Source: Mytilisepta virgata | Taxonomy: Eukaryota; Mollusca; Bivalvia; Mytilida; Mytilidae | NCBI GenBank assembly: GCA_028015205.1 | Contig: CM051514.1 | Location: 4,588,001 to 4,652,000, forward strand | Direction of reading: 5' to 3' | DNA length: 64,000 nt | In this document: positions 1 to 11,204 of the stretch, piece after piece | Position numbering within the stretch: the stretch's first letter is position 1 | How the letters are laid out: the number at the start of each line of letters is the position of its first letter | Made by a program: the position numbers and the translations under genes | The notes under the pieces: generated by a model | Told to the model about the DNA's origin: nothing | Database searches by the model: none | The model's input: only the letters and a program-made list of their open reading frames with translations

Positions 1-250
1 ACTATTAATTTGTGGAGTGCAACCACAGGAAGCAGAAACTGCTTGCTCTTTGGGAGCACCTGAGCCTATCCCGGTTTTCTGGTGGGGTCCATGTTGTTCA
101 TATGTTTTTAGTTTTTACGTGTAGTGATTGTATTTTTTTGGGTCTTGTGTTTGTTGTTCTCCGGGGTTTGTCAGTTATTTTCGATTTTCCCCTTCTTCGA
201 ATATCCCTTTGGTATTTCTTGACTTTACTTCATATATGCTGTGAAAAATA
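1..250 (+). repeat. Dispersed bivalve repeat fragment
   Basis: The text around GTCCATGTTGTTCATATG followed by a T/G-rich run resembles the segments at 24400-24640 and 46730-46880, which carry the same order of words (TTGTTCA..., GTTTGTTGTTC, CGGGGTTTGTC). The open frame here is a by-product of low stop density in the repeat. No gene is supported. Confidence 0.35.
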
Positions 251-1160
251 ATACGTTTTGTTGAATGTGAGCAGAAGAACTTTTAGGGGACTTAATCCAG
301 TTTATTTTGTCTATAAATTAGCTAATTGCAGTATAAAAACAAAGCTTAATTCGATTTTTTATATTATTACAGCAAATGAATTATTTACACATGAACTGAT
401 TTGAATTTGTTTAGTTGATTATTTAATGTTCATTTTGTTGAATTTGATAATGTCTTTAAAATGTTACTCAGGATTCTGATATCGTATGTACTCTTATGGG
501 TGTCTATTTCACATGCAGATTACAGTACAATGGACGGTAATAGATTAGCGAGAGAGAAATAAATGTCAGAATATCCCCCTCAGATTGAAATAGAAGACGT
601 AAAATTGATCAACGTTCTCTCCGAATGTGTAGGTGTTTCCCAGCGCGTATCTTAAATTAAATTCAAAATATTTTCCTTTTGGATCAAGGTTGTGAATGCG
701 GTTTGAATATAATTAACCTGGATGTATTGTAAAAACATTTGTTTAACCTTGGGAGAGATTACCCTTACAAAATGTTAATACAAAACATAACATTACGATC
801 GAATTAAAATTTTTCAGGCTTCAAGGATTACGGATAGACGGGTATTACGATTTCAACGAAAATGATTTCTTTTCAATCGGGAAGCAAATCTGCTATTTTG
901 AGGGTAATGTTCGAAAAAGAAAAGGCCGCATGCCGATCGGTAATATGAATAATAGATACAAATAAGGGGCGTTAGAAGGCTTTCTTGTTTTTAAAATTCA
1001 GATCTTGAGATAGAACGTATGCGCTGAAGATGTAAAGGTACATGCTGGATATGTAAAGTTCTGAAGTATCTGATTGCTACAGATGTAAAGTTCTACAACA
1101 CTGGAGATTGAGTTGCAGATATATGACAAAGCCAGCCACCACGATGTAAGTGCAGTGCTT
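251..1160. other. Gene-free stretch
   Basis: AT-rich sequence with no credible exon on either strand. Around 1025-1110 the word GATGTAAAG recurs several times, weakly recalling the GATGTAAC core of the 21-bp minisatellite at 2692-3112. Confidence 0.5.
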
Positions 1161-1177
1161 GAATTTACATCAGCGCT

Positions 1178-1830
1178 AGCTTTTTAGCTCAGCTGACCAA
1201 AGGCCAGTGTGAGCTTTTGTCATCACTTGGCGTCAGTCATCCATCTGTCTGTCCGTTCGTCGTCATTGTCGTTAGCTTTTCATTAACAAATCTCCTCCTC
1301 TAAAACCACTACGCCAAATTGAACCAAACTTGAATAAAATGGTTCTTGGGTGGTCCCCTTTCAGATTAATCCTTGGGTTGTCCCCTTTCAGATTTGTAGC
1401 CCTTCATCTAACATGGCTGCCCTACTGAAGATAGAAAATTTCTTCAAATGGCCAATGTGGCTCAAATTTTAACTGTAGATACATGATAACATGTTGTTTA
1501 ATATAAATCAGGAGTTTCCTTGTATATTTCAACTTAAGCAGATTTTTGTCGATTATGCAAATTAGGCAAAATAAGCGAAAAATCATTTAAAAATCTTCGT
1601 CCTGGTCAATTGGAACAAAACTTAGCAACAATACTGTCCTCTTTCAGAATTATATCCGAGGATTCTACCCATCATCCGAGATAGCCCCCAGAGCCGAACA
1701 TAGTTTAACAAAGGACACTATGGAAAATTAACTAAACGATCTTGTCTGAAACCACCTGACCTATTAGAACAAAAATTAGCAACAATGTTCCCTAGGTTGT
1801 CCTCTTTCAGCATCTGCGCTTATTGAGGAC
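1178..1830 (+). repeat. AGCTCACCTGG-type interspersed repeat, copy 1
   Basis: It opens with TTTTTAGCTCAGCTGACC and a Pyr-rich GTCCGTTCGTCGTCATTGTC run. Degenerate units follow, of the form CTCCTC..AAACCACT..CCAA..TGAACCAAACTT..AATGGTCCTTGGGTGGTCCCCTTTCAGA and ..ATGGCTGCC. The same order of words occurs at 7408, 23485, 57170 (reversed) and 58862. It is non-coding, and I do not know what mobilises it. Confidence 0.75.
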
Positions 1831-2368
1831 CGTCCTCTCAATCAAGTTCAAAACTTCAGTGAACGACATTTCCGATGACTCTTCCATGGTTTACACCATC
1901 GATTTCATGCCAAACTTTGTACAAAGGACCCATAATTTGGGCAACTTTCTTCTGAATAAATTTCAGGCTATTATCATGAAGCTTCATAAAGCGCCAAGCC
2001 TTTCTATTTCCGGTCAGATCTTCTATGAAATCATCTATATTCGGTGGCGTAAAAATTTGATTGTTCGGAAATGGATAGTCCTCATGCACGTTGTCCTTGA
2101 CACAGCTTTCCGACAGGTGCGCATTAAAGTATTTCTGGACATAGCGGACATGCTGCCGAAATGATCAATTCAGACGATTTGTCCAGGGGGTCAAACCTTT
2201 TACAATCGGATTCCTCGTCCGAAACATAAGATCGATCGTGGTCCGACTTCTACTCAGAGAACAAATTTCATTTCCGTCGTCTGCTTCCCGATCCGATGCT
2301 GAAATTTCTCCATCTGAAATTTGTTCTTCATAAGGATCGGTTGAATCGGAGAGTTCATTTACTCTCAC
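1806..2368 (-). pseudogene. Retroelement gag-like ORF relic
   Basis: Read on the minus strand, an acidic segment (SDSTDPYEEQISDGEISASD) leads to DLMFRTRNPIVKGLTPWTNRLN and an in-frame stop. The same frame continues with FNAHLSE..PFPNNQIFTPPNIDDFIEDL and KVAQIMGPLYKVWHEID. It then shifts frame into EVLNLIERTVLNKRRC. The pattern of a KVAQ..GPL..LW.E(I/L)D helix followed by L..LIE.(T/S)V recalls gag-like proteins of animal retroelements, possibly DIRS-type, but I cannot name the family with certainty. A stop and a frameshift make it a relic. The plus-strand open frame over the same bases is its shadow. Confidence 0.45.
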
Positions 2369-2691
2369 GTGTCTTTTTAAGGATTGTATAATCCTTCAAC
2401 ATCTTGCCCAAGTTTTGTAGCAGACGATCTCGGCGTCAGCGGAGATTTCATATTGACATCAGTCACAGAATCATTCATCTTTCAATAAAGTGAATGTTTA
2501 AATTACTTGTTTTATGTCGACGTTCACCGATTTATAAAAAATAAAAATCCAAGCTCGAATTTCACTTATGAAACCCGAAGGAAGAAGGGGGATCATGGGA
2601 AATGTCTTCCCATGATTCTTAGCTTTGAAGATCTCAACTAGGGGAATTTAGGAAGTTATTATACCTTACTTAAGTTTAAGAAATAAAATAA

Positions 2692-3112
2692 AGGTTACAT
2701 CTTCTACAATAGACTTAACATCTTCAACAATAGAGTTATATCTTCAGCAATAGAGGTTACATCTCCAGCATCATAGGTTACATCTCCGCCAATAGAGGTT
2801 ACATCTCCGCCAATAGAGTTTACATCTTCAACAATAGAGGTTAAATTTTCAATCTCAGAAAATAAAGGTTACATCTTCAGCAATAGAGGTTACATCTTCA
2901 ATAGAGTTTACATCTCCGCCAATAGAGGTTACATCTCCACTAATAGAGTTTACATCTCCACCAATAGATGGTACATCTCTGCCAATGGAGGTTACATCTC
3001 CACCAATAGGGTTTACATTTTCAGCAATAGGGGTTAAACTTTAGAAATAGAGGTTAAATCTCCAGCAAAAAGAAATTACATCTCCGTCTATAGAGTTTAC
3101 ATCTTCAGTGCT
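2692..3112. repeat. 21-bp minisatellite, about 20 copies
   Basis: The unit GGTTACATCTCCGCCAATAGA and close variants repeat about 20 times. Most units are exactly 21 bp; a few are 18, 20, 23 or 28 bp. Variation is concentrated at the GG/GT start and at CTCCGCC versus CTTCAAC/CTTCAGC. Since 21 is a multiple of 3, the minus strand reads as a degenerate heptapeptide (SIGGDVT/SIVEDVN) for several units before the odd-length units break the frame. I see no start codon or splice context, so I treat it as non-coding. Confidence 0.9.
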
Positions 3113-3225
3113 CAATTACTCACAATTAACTAGTCAAGTATGGTTAAATCCGACAGACTAGCATCTTTTACCAAGACTATCCTCGCAAAGGGTGTCGATA
3201 GGGCGTCGCAAATTTTATCCATGAA

Positions 3226-3298
3226 ATTTTCAACCAGGAATTGTACCACGGACCTGTGGCTTTGTAGTCCGATGCGCTAACCCTATACCACGGCGCCC
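3226..3298 (-). repeat. tRNA-derived SINE head or tRNA pseudogene
   Basis: On the minus strand the sequence has an A-box-like GTGGTATAGGGTTAGCGC, an anticodon-arm-like GGACTACAAAGCC and a decayed B box (GGTACAATTCC against GGTTCGANTCC). The 5' strand GGGCGCC has no matching 3' acceptor strand, so this is not a functional tRNA gene. It is better read as the tRNA-related head of a SINE or an old retro-pseudogene. Confidence 0.5.
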
Positions 3299-3299
3299 A

Positions 3300-4722
3300 T
3301 AACATACTGATAAAATAATGTACCGAACTCGGCAAAATATTTTTTATTTTGATGTTTTTCTCATAGCTAGAGTGCAAGTCTCATTTCAAAGACTTCTTTT
3401 ACGTCATAAAATAACCTCTAGAAGATAAAAACTTCACTATCCCCCACCCTTCATGTAACGGGAGACAAAATACATTCCCCCCTCACTTTGTCAATTTTTT
3501 TTTTGTTACAATCGCCCATCGGCATGCAGCTTTTTCTTTTCGAATGGTACCTTCATTTGCTTTCCGATAGAGAAGGAAATATCCGGCCAAAGCGCACTAG
3601 ACAGAAAACATTGCTCCGGATAATTTACAAACGAATGGTAAGTTTGCTTAACTGATGGATGCCGTCTTACTGTTACTATTGGACAACCTAAAGTTTTTAA
3701 CGAATATTACGTCATACAGTGATATATAAACAATGTTCATATAATGGACATTTTTATTTCGCCTCAAAATTTCAAAAAAAAAAATGTATGTTAACAGGTG
3801 TTGCATCTGACCTCTCCTCTGAGTGACATTTAATCACTGACATTTATAGCTTTAATTGTAACTATACAGAATTTTAATTATCAATTAATAAAAATAATTC
3901 TAACATCTGCATATAAAACTGTAACCTTGACAATAAGCGATGTGTGATATTAATTCTTAAATATGTACTTTTTATCATAATTTGTGGGAATATTTCAGGC
4001 AATTAAATTATTCTATAGGTGTCGACGATGACGTCAAATTGTTTTAAGTGTGAACGTCAGTTTCCTGTATCCATAGGCATAATTATTTTGGAATTGTAAT
4101 ATTGTAAAAACTGCTCAAATTTGGGCGTCAAACAAGAACCAAACAGTTGGAGAGCAAATTCAAAAATGCCAAAATGACCAAAGGGGTAAATCAAAAGCCA
4201 TCTAACGACTATACAGAGCTATGCGCGAGGTAGAAAATACTTAGTTTTCACAATTTTTTCCAATTTTGTAACAGTAACTTTTTAGTATCAATTTGGGGCT
4301 AGTATCAAAACTGAGCTGGGGATACTCTCCGGAACTTGGAGTCCACCAGCAGTGGCATCGATTCGGTGGTAAAAATAAAATTCTTTGATACCAATTTTGA
4401 TGCACAAAATGTGCAAATTTCGTGGATTTACGACTCATCAAAATGAGAAACTACCGTGTAAAATGAGAAACTACCGTGTAAAATGAAGAAAATTAAAAGT
4501 AAAATCCCAAAATGAAGGTAAAACTTTTGGTCACAACAAATCGTTGTGTTCACTAAAGGACAGACAATTGAGTGTAGACATATTGATATCTTTATATATT
4601 TCATTGTGTTATAACGCCTGCGTGAAGGACGAAAAAAACACACACACAAAGACAACATCTCTTTTTCGACTGAATTTTACATTCAAAGTAAGCATGTTGC
4701 GAAACAACTCATACCACTATAG
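3300..4722. other. Gene-free stretch with dispersed-repeat pieces
   Basis: No exon is supported. At 4150-4260 the words CCAAAATGACCAAAGGGGTAA, AAAGCCATCTAACGAC and GAGCTATGC mark a repeat also present at 41755-41900 and 49440-49560. At 4441-4482 the phrase AAAATGAGAAACTACCGTGT is tandemly duplicated. Confidence 0.5.
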
Positions 4723-4973
4723 AATACGAGGGATATAAATGGAAATGGTGAGCTGTTAAATGGGCATGAAACGACTTAAATGGACAAAATACACAAGTCG
4801 AAAAAAAAACCAAAAAACAAATACAAAATCATAAAAAAGAAGTTTTTTAGACTTTTAACTTTTTTTTCTACAATTCTATATTTGGTTTTTTTCGGCTTGT
4901 GTATTTTGTACATTTAAATCGTGTGTGCCCCTTTTAACAGCTCACAATTTTCATTTATTTTACTCGTATTCTG
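4723..4973. repeat. Foldback/MITE-like element, about 90-bp inverted arms
   Basis: The left arm (about 4723-4815: AATACGAGGGATATAAATGG ... ACAAAATACACAAG) pairs imperfectly with the right arm (about 4875-4973). Shared words include GTGAGCTGTTAAA, ACAAAATACACAAG and AATACGAG. The arms surround about 60 bp of A/T-rich spacer. There is no coding potential. It is probably a non-autonomous DNA element. Confidence 0.65.
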
Positions 4974-7407
4974 TTTGGTCCGTAATAAGAGACAAACTTA
5001 GAAAAGTTATTTTAAAATCCCATTTTTTTTTGGTCAAAAATTTAAAGCACTTTTTCAAAAGTTAATTTGCAGAGATTTATTCACATAAATTTCTCTTACA
5101 CCAGTTTCGATGCATATTTCAACAATTTATGTCTTATCAGCTGTGCCCAAGTGAGTTGTAAAAGTGCGTTTGCTAATTTGGATTGAAAAACAAAAATTCA
5201 AACAAAAAACTATTCATTTGAAGAAAGGCAATGGTTTTCATTTTCAGTTATTTTTATGTTACTAACAGTCTATGAATTATGATAATTTTGACATTTTTCA
5301 AATTTATATTTTAATAAATATTATGACAAATTTATATGTATGAACAATATCCTTTTTAAATCTTTTCATTTTAGAGGAAAATAAATAATATATCATAATG
5401 TTTGAAAACTTTTTAACCAAAAAATACGAATTAAAAAGCAAAGATCGAAATTAAGAAGTGATTCACATTCTGACCAAAAATATTAAAATTATTTTTTTTA
5501 AATAAGTATTTCCCCATGGTCTGTGTGGCCCTTTTAGTATTGTCGGTCATTCGTATCCAAAGAGATCACACATTATCATATACATTATATTTTTGACGTG
5601 ATATATCCGGAAGGATTAAGTAAAATTATTCGCCGTCATTCAATCATATTTGTTCTCAACATTAGAGCATGGTACAAAATACTACGACCATTTGTCTAAA
5701 CAGCTTAAAGATAATTTACAGTAATAATATATTTCTTGATGGATATCAATAAGGACTTTTATCTTTAAGCTTTGACACCGATTTACAACGCAGTTAAGAT
5801 GAAACTAAAGATAAAGAGGTTTTAATTTCATATACACTTTAAATGAGGGCTAACAAGAGCTTCTATCGATAAAGGTAAAATTTAATTTTAAACTAAATGT
5901 TTATAATATAAACGGTCTCGTTATATTTGATATTAACAAGCATATCTTTGCATATAAATGCAAACGGTGTTTATGACGGAGGCTGTATCTCGTATAAGCT
6001 GATGTTAGAATTTTCCTTATTGTTTTTGTTACTATCACCAGTAAATTAACTTATTTCAAGATGATTACAATAGTTAACATGCTTAACATGTAAATCTGTA
6101 CATGTAAATTGTTGTTTAAATTCTGTATTTTCTAGAGCCATGAACCGCTTTTCGTCCAACGAAGACTCTGTGATATGGTTGAAAGAGGGGAAAATGATTG
6201 GTTTAAATGAGAAAACAAACCCTATACAATATCGGAAACATCGGTTTTTTATTTATCATCTCGACGGCTGACACAAGTTGAGGAATATATTTTACAATGT
6301 AATAACCAAGTGCATGTCAATATCTAAAAATGTCATATGTCAGGACCATGTTCAGAAACGTTGACAAAGCGGCCAACGATTGGAGGAGGAGGGAGGGAAG
6401 GGGGGGAGGCGTTGAAGACATATTTTGTTCAAAATACGTGTTATTACCCCCTTTTTATGTTATTTGTACGATTTGGATCAAAATTCACGTTTATGAAAAA
6501 AAACTATGGCTCTGGGGGAAAGATTTATTTACTCGTGGACAAGACTTATTAACTTGTTATTAACACCGTTTTAAAATGAAACTCTTAACCTCCTCCTATA
6601 TCTATGAAGTAAATTGTCATAGCGTCAACGGTGGCGGACTTTCTAGAGCCCTAAATTAAACGATTCTTCCTGTTTTCTATTTTTAACTTAAAAACATATC
6701 ATATATACTTTTGTACTGTACGTATGAGTTTTGGTGATTTAAGCTGTCAGTGAATGAGATAAAAGGAACGATTAACTGTAATTTAAGGGATATGGTTGGT
6801 AGTTTTAAACAAGAGGAGTACCGAAAAACTTTGGAGGATTTCGGAAGAAATTTGGTCGAAGTTAACTTATCCTTGACGGTCGTATGGGACAACCTGTTTA
6901 CCGTAATGATTGAGTATTTGGTACATGCAATGACCGATTTACTAAGTTAAAGAATTTGAGAATGACAATGCAACATTTTCTGCTGACGACGAATTTCATG
7001 TTGTTTGTCCTACTTTTCAAATATATCAACATACTTTCGTAAAGATTTTGTTGTTACTTTTTAACATTTGATACTCATGATTTGGTCGTGAAATTCTACA
7101 GTAAATAAATTACAAATCAAGTCGCATTGAATTTTTTTACGTATTTCTCGAACTGAAGTTTAATTTTTCTTTGAAAATTTATAAACTTGATACTATATTA
7201 TGACCGGTGATTTTCCGTAGTATCAGAGTGAAAGAAAATCTGCTAAATCACATGTGAAAAGAACAGCCGGTATTCTGGTATTTCACTCTAGGAAGTGACG
7301 TCACAATTGCCGTGGAGAGATATCAAAGTACGTAGTCCGTTCTATTTCAATGACTGATTTGGTCAAAAGAGTGGTACTGATGATATTTGTATTTCTCGGG
7401 TTATTAT
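4974..7407. other. Gene-free AT-rich stretch
   Basis: Scattered short open frames (for example 6330-6563 and 6750-6950) have no recognisable motif or splice structure. Nothing is supported beyond base composition and homopolymer runs. Confidence 0.45.
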
Positions 7408-8060
7408 TTTTAGCTCACCTGGCCCAAAGAGCCATGTGCGTTATTGCCATCACTTAGTGTCCGTCGTGGTCTGTCTTCATCGTAAACTTTCCTTTAAAGA
7501 ACTACTCTTCTGAAACCACCAAGGCAATTGAAATAAAGATAGGGAGCAATTGTCCTTAGGTGGTCCTCTTTCAGAATTATATCCGATGGTCCCGGCCGCC
7601 ATCCAAAATGGCCGCCAGAGCCTAACATAGTTTATCATTTGACTCCGTTGAAAATCTACTTAACAATCTTCTTGTCTGAAACCAGTTAGCCAACTGGAAT
7701 CCAGTTTGAAAGAAATGGTCCTTAGATAGTCCTTTATCAGAATTGTTTCCGATGACCCACCAGCCATACAAAATGAACCCCATAACAAGACATAGTTTAA
7801 CATAGGGCCTTATAGGAAATTTGCTTTAAGATCTTCTTGTCTGAAACCACAAATCCAATTGATAAAAAACTTGGCAGAAATGGTCCTTAGATGGTCCTTA
7901 ATCAGCCCTTCATCCGATGATCCAAGGTAGCATCCACAGCTGAACATAGATTAACACAGGACCTTATGGTAAAATTCTTGTCTGAAACCAGTGAGTCAGT
8001 TGGGGCCGAATTGGCAAAAATGATCCTTTAATGGTCCTTTATCAGATTGTATCCAATATA
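7408..8060 (+). repeat. AGCTCACCTGG-type interspersed repeat, copy 2
   Basis: It begins with TTTTAGCTCACCTGGCCCAAAGAGCC and continues with at least four degenerate units built on TCTTGTCTGAAACCA...CCAATTG..., AATGGTCCTTAGATGGTCCT and CATAGTTTAACA. Same family and orientation as copy 1. Confidence 0.85.
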
Positions 8061-9142
8061 CATATAAACGAGGCGTAACAAAGTATGGAATAAGAATTCG
8101 CCTTGCTTTTATAAATATAAAAGTTTCTATGCGAATCAATAATATAAAATCGTCCGAGTTATTCCATTTGTGTTAATTTAATTTACATTAAAAGCATATA
8201 AAGCTGCGTTCGCAATTATTGCGATGTTCATTCGCATTATCGAATTCGTCTCGTACGTTTACACATAATAAGTCTAATACGGATTCGATTCGAATTAGAA
8301 TCTCCTTGCGTTTATGCGTATACATGTTTTATTTATATCGATATTCACGATAATTTAATTCATACCGAATACGTAATAATTCCATTCGAATTCTCGCATA
8401 CATGTACGTATTGGATAATGCGTTCAAGTTAAAACGTTTGCGTAAATAGTAGACATGTGAATACACAGCTTACACGATTCACTTAATGTGCTTCTGGACG
8501 CAGCATTAGTCTGATTTGCATTATCCTTACGCATTTCAGTAATAACAACAGTATTTTTCTCTTTCATTTTCATCCAGTTTTATTCATTTGCTTAAAGGCG
8601 AGGCAAAATTCAATATATGGGGTAAGTATCAATGAACTTATTATGGCCACTTCAAGATTTTAAATTTCATATAATGTTTAAGGGGGCAAGAATGACGCCC
8701 ATTGAGTAATGAGGTGTGTATCATTTAAAGGTGTGGGAATTTTAAGGGGGTACAGAGCACCTAAGGGAGTTAACTCTTTAAAAATCAGCTGAACATTTTA
8801 ATCACATACTATTAGTAAAGAGATACCAAGTTTCTCAATGATCAAAATTAGTGTTTGTAAAAATGCTATATATCCAATGAAATTAATCCCTTAAATTGTG
8901 TGGTTCAAATTTCTTAAATTTTTTATATTTTTGTTAACACGTTAAAGTTAATATTTCATCAAAATTTTATGAAAATTAAACGAGCCAAATCTATTTTAGT
9001 CAAGGTGTTGGGTACCTCCTTAACGGTTTATGAGATAAAGTGTTGATTTCTTGATTTGATGGGAGTGGGAATAACCCCCTGGGGAAGCGAGGTATGTTTC
9101 ATTTGATGCGTCTTACCATGTGGAATAAACAAAAAATATGAT
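8061..9142. other. Gene-free stretch
   Basis: 8090-8480 is rich in TTCG/CGAA words (ATTCGCATTATCGAATTCG and similar). The remainder is AT-rich. No exon or RNA gene is evident. Confidence 0.45.
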
Positions 9143-9305
9143 GGCTACATTCCCTTGGCACCATCGTATGGTGTTTATATATCTCAACTTGTTCGATTCG
9201 GTCGTGTATGTGGCAGACGCGGGATAATGAACACACAACAGTTTCGATACAAACTGAAATACATGTCCGTATTCTATTCGTTTTTCAAATGGTCGTGTGA
9301 ACATA
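9143..9305 (+). pseudogene. Reverse-transcriptase C-terminal relic, cut by the transposon
   Basis: The plus strand encodes DGYIPLAPSYGVYISQLVRFGRVCG, homologous to the segments at 37409-37893 and 49600-49740. The signature (N/G)IP..P.YGVYISQL.R..R.C lies downstream of the YIDD catalytic box in this reverse-transcriptase family. The relic is interrupted at 9306 by the left end of the CACTA element. No clear continuation is visible after 22590. Confidence 0.6.
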
Positions 9306-9348
9306 CACTGAAAAAAATCCCTAGTAAATTCTACTAGTTTGGCTAGTA
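9306..9348 (+). repeat. Left terminal inverted repeat
   Basis: CACTG, then ten bases (seven A, TCC), then CTAGTAAATTCTACTAG and GGCTAGTA. Compared with the reverse complement of 22547-22589 there are no gaps and about eight mismatches, three of them in the A-run. Three further CTAG words follow, at 9350, 9364 and 9392. Confidence 0.85.
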
Positions 9349-9449
9349 TCTAGGTTAGATTGCCTAGTAATTAATCTCATTACGAATGAGGCTAGTATGT
9401 TTACCACGGGAAGCATCAGATTACGCACCGCAGGAGTTCCCGCCATTCA

Positions 9450-9537
9450 CTCACTACAGTCTGGAAGCGAACACATGTGCGGTCGTTTTACTTGAGACAC
9501 CGAGACCATTATCTACATTGTTTGCAGGGCAAATTTG
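9450..9537 (+). promoter_or_regulatory. Candidate promoter/leader exon of the transposon
   Basis: A strong donor (TTTG|GTAAGT, GT at 9538) lies 232 bp inside the left end with no long open frame before it. All three transposon genes start just downstream of plausible acceptors: TTAG before the 10062 start, AATAG at 11971-11975 before 11988, and a pyrimidine-rich TTTAATGTAG before 15163. This would suit one leader exon spliced to several bodies, as in plant En/Spm. It is an inference; the transcription start is not identified. Confidence 0.35.
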
Positions 9538-10061
9538 GTAAGTATATATTTAAAAATAGTTTTTAGTGTTGCCAATCTCTGTTTATATGTCGCTAGTGCA
9601 AATAATCTCACAATGCCACAGGATAATACATCCGTAGAAGCTGGTTGTGCAAAGATTTTTGGCGGCCCGCTGCATTTTCACGTATTCATCAATATCGGGT
9701 CATATGTTGCCCACGTTTCAAAAATTATTCAATATAATACATCAAAATATGTCTAATTTTAATTAGTATTTTACTCATTTTCGTCTGGAATGCATAAAAA
9801 GAGAAACATTTTGATCAGCACGCCGTGGGTCAAATCCATATTTGGTCAACGAAACGAGGCGCGCGCGTCATCCAGGTGGACCTTGTTGTTTCATATCAAA
9901 GTTTATATTTCAATGACTGGCGTTCAACTAACTATCATTTGTGTAAATATATTGTCTCGTGAAATTTATTAAATTATTAAATATTTTTGTAGTGTCACGA
10001 AACACTTAGGCGCCTACTGATATTATCCGTATATTAGAATTAGCCTCGTTTTCGAACAAAG

Positions 10062-10776
10062 ATGGCAGCGCCCATTGGTTCCATCATGACACTACCGTTA
10101 TTAAGATTGTTGATGACTGCCAATGCCTTTGATGAAATATTTGTAAGATTGGAACAAAAATATAATTCCTACATTAAAAAAAAGACATATGTAGCTTACA
10201 TGCTACAGCAAGCTCGTACTTACACTGTGAAATCTGTTTGGACACATGACGGGTTTATTGTAAACAAACAAAACCTACACATATCTACATATGCATGCAA
10301 TTTTTTTATGAAATTATGTTTTTCTATAGGTTATAATGGGAAAACACGACAAAATTAAAAGGAAAGAATATCTGAAAAGAAGAAAACAAGTTCAAAAAAC
10401 AAAAATAAAAACCCTCGCAGATAAAAACAAAGTGGAGCAAGAGAAAAGCAATCATGTTTGTAAGAACAGTACTGCTGATCATGGGAAAAAAATCATTGAA
10501 ACCGAAGATAATTGTGTACTCAAAACTGATATAGATGGGTCAAAAAGCGTCAATTCACTTGAAATGGATAATAGTGATCACAGTAGCACCAGTTCTAGTA
10601 CTCGATCTCCATTTCATTTATCTGAAGTTGAAAGTTTAAAGTCAACTATGAGTAGGCAATCAAGACAATCATTTTCGTGGGAAAAAGCTGAGGCCACTGA
10701 TCCATTATTAGTCAGATGGCAGGAATACAAAATGTTGCAGACTAGATTAGCAAAAATAAAAAGACTAAAATTTTGA
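10062..10776 (+). CDS. Small basic transposon protein (two exons)
   Basis: I do not recognise this gene. Exon 1 is 10062-10142 and exon 2 is 10330-10776. The intron has GTAAGA at 10143 and a TTTCTATAG acceptor, and keeps the frame (phase 0), giving 175 aa. A shorter product could start at ATG 10336 in exon 2. The N-terminus is hydrophobic. Exon 2 opens strongly basic (MGKHDKIKRKEYLKRRK), passes through a Ser-rich acidic middle (DHSSTSSSTRSPFHLSEVES), and ends in a basic helix (RWQEYKMLQTRLAKIKRLKF). The composition suggests a nucleic-acid-binding accessory protein. It lies between the left end and the transposase on the same strand. The function is inferred from position and charge only. Confidence 0.55.
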
Positions 10777-10929
10777 AATGTAAATTCTATGCAATTGCAA
10801 ACTTTTGCAGTCATATTTTTATGGTATGGCACTGGTGTCAGCTTTTATGGCCAGATTGTTAATAAGGAATAACTTTTGTTCTTTGACTGTATGACTATAT
10901 AGCATATTTAATTTTGGTTTTTACATATG

Positions 10930-10954
10930 ACCCCGTCAATTTTGTCGGGGCATA
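10930..10954. repeat. Hairpin
   Basis: CCCCGTCAATTTTGTCGGGG forms a short stem directly after the small basic gene. Similar stem-loops occur at 30317 and 44699, both after runs of CGGACGGAC-like words. Here it could end the small transcript or mark the tail of a small inserted repeat. Confidence 0.45.
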
Positions 10955-11154
10955 TATGATGATTTTAGTTATATATTTTTATTTTTAAAGGGGTGGGGTT
11001 GTTTTTTTTCTGTTTTCATGCTCTCGCTTAAACATTTTTTTCAACAAATATTTCAAAACTTTCAGATACACTTTCTATCTATGGTCTTATAAGCCTATCT
11101 TGCGTTTTTATAAAATTTTGATTTGATTTTTTAAAATTTTTGACTATTTTCTCT

Positions 11155-11204
11155 AGCTGCGGAACCGTAGCTCTAATGGTCATAAGATCTACAGTTCCGC
11201 AGCT
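11155..11204. repeat. Hairpin with 16-bp arms inside the transposon
   Basis: AGCTGCGGAACCGTAG at 11155-11170 pairs with 11189-11204 with a single mismatch across an 18-base loop. It lies in the non-coding gap between the small gene and the transposase, beside locally duplicated GTTTTCATGTTCTG..CAAACACTTAA text (about 11238-11306). Confidence 0.6.

Noticed and set aside
2692..3112. CRISPR-like array of regular repeats
   Set aside because: The units are contiguous with no unique spacers, and the genome is clearly eukaryotic.
3226..3298. Functional tRNA gene on the minus strand
   Set aside because: The B box is degraded and there is no 3' acceptor strand matching GGGCGCC.
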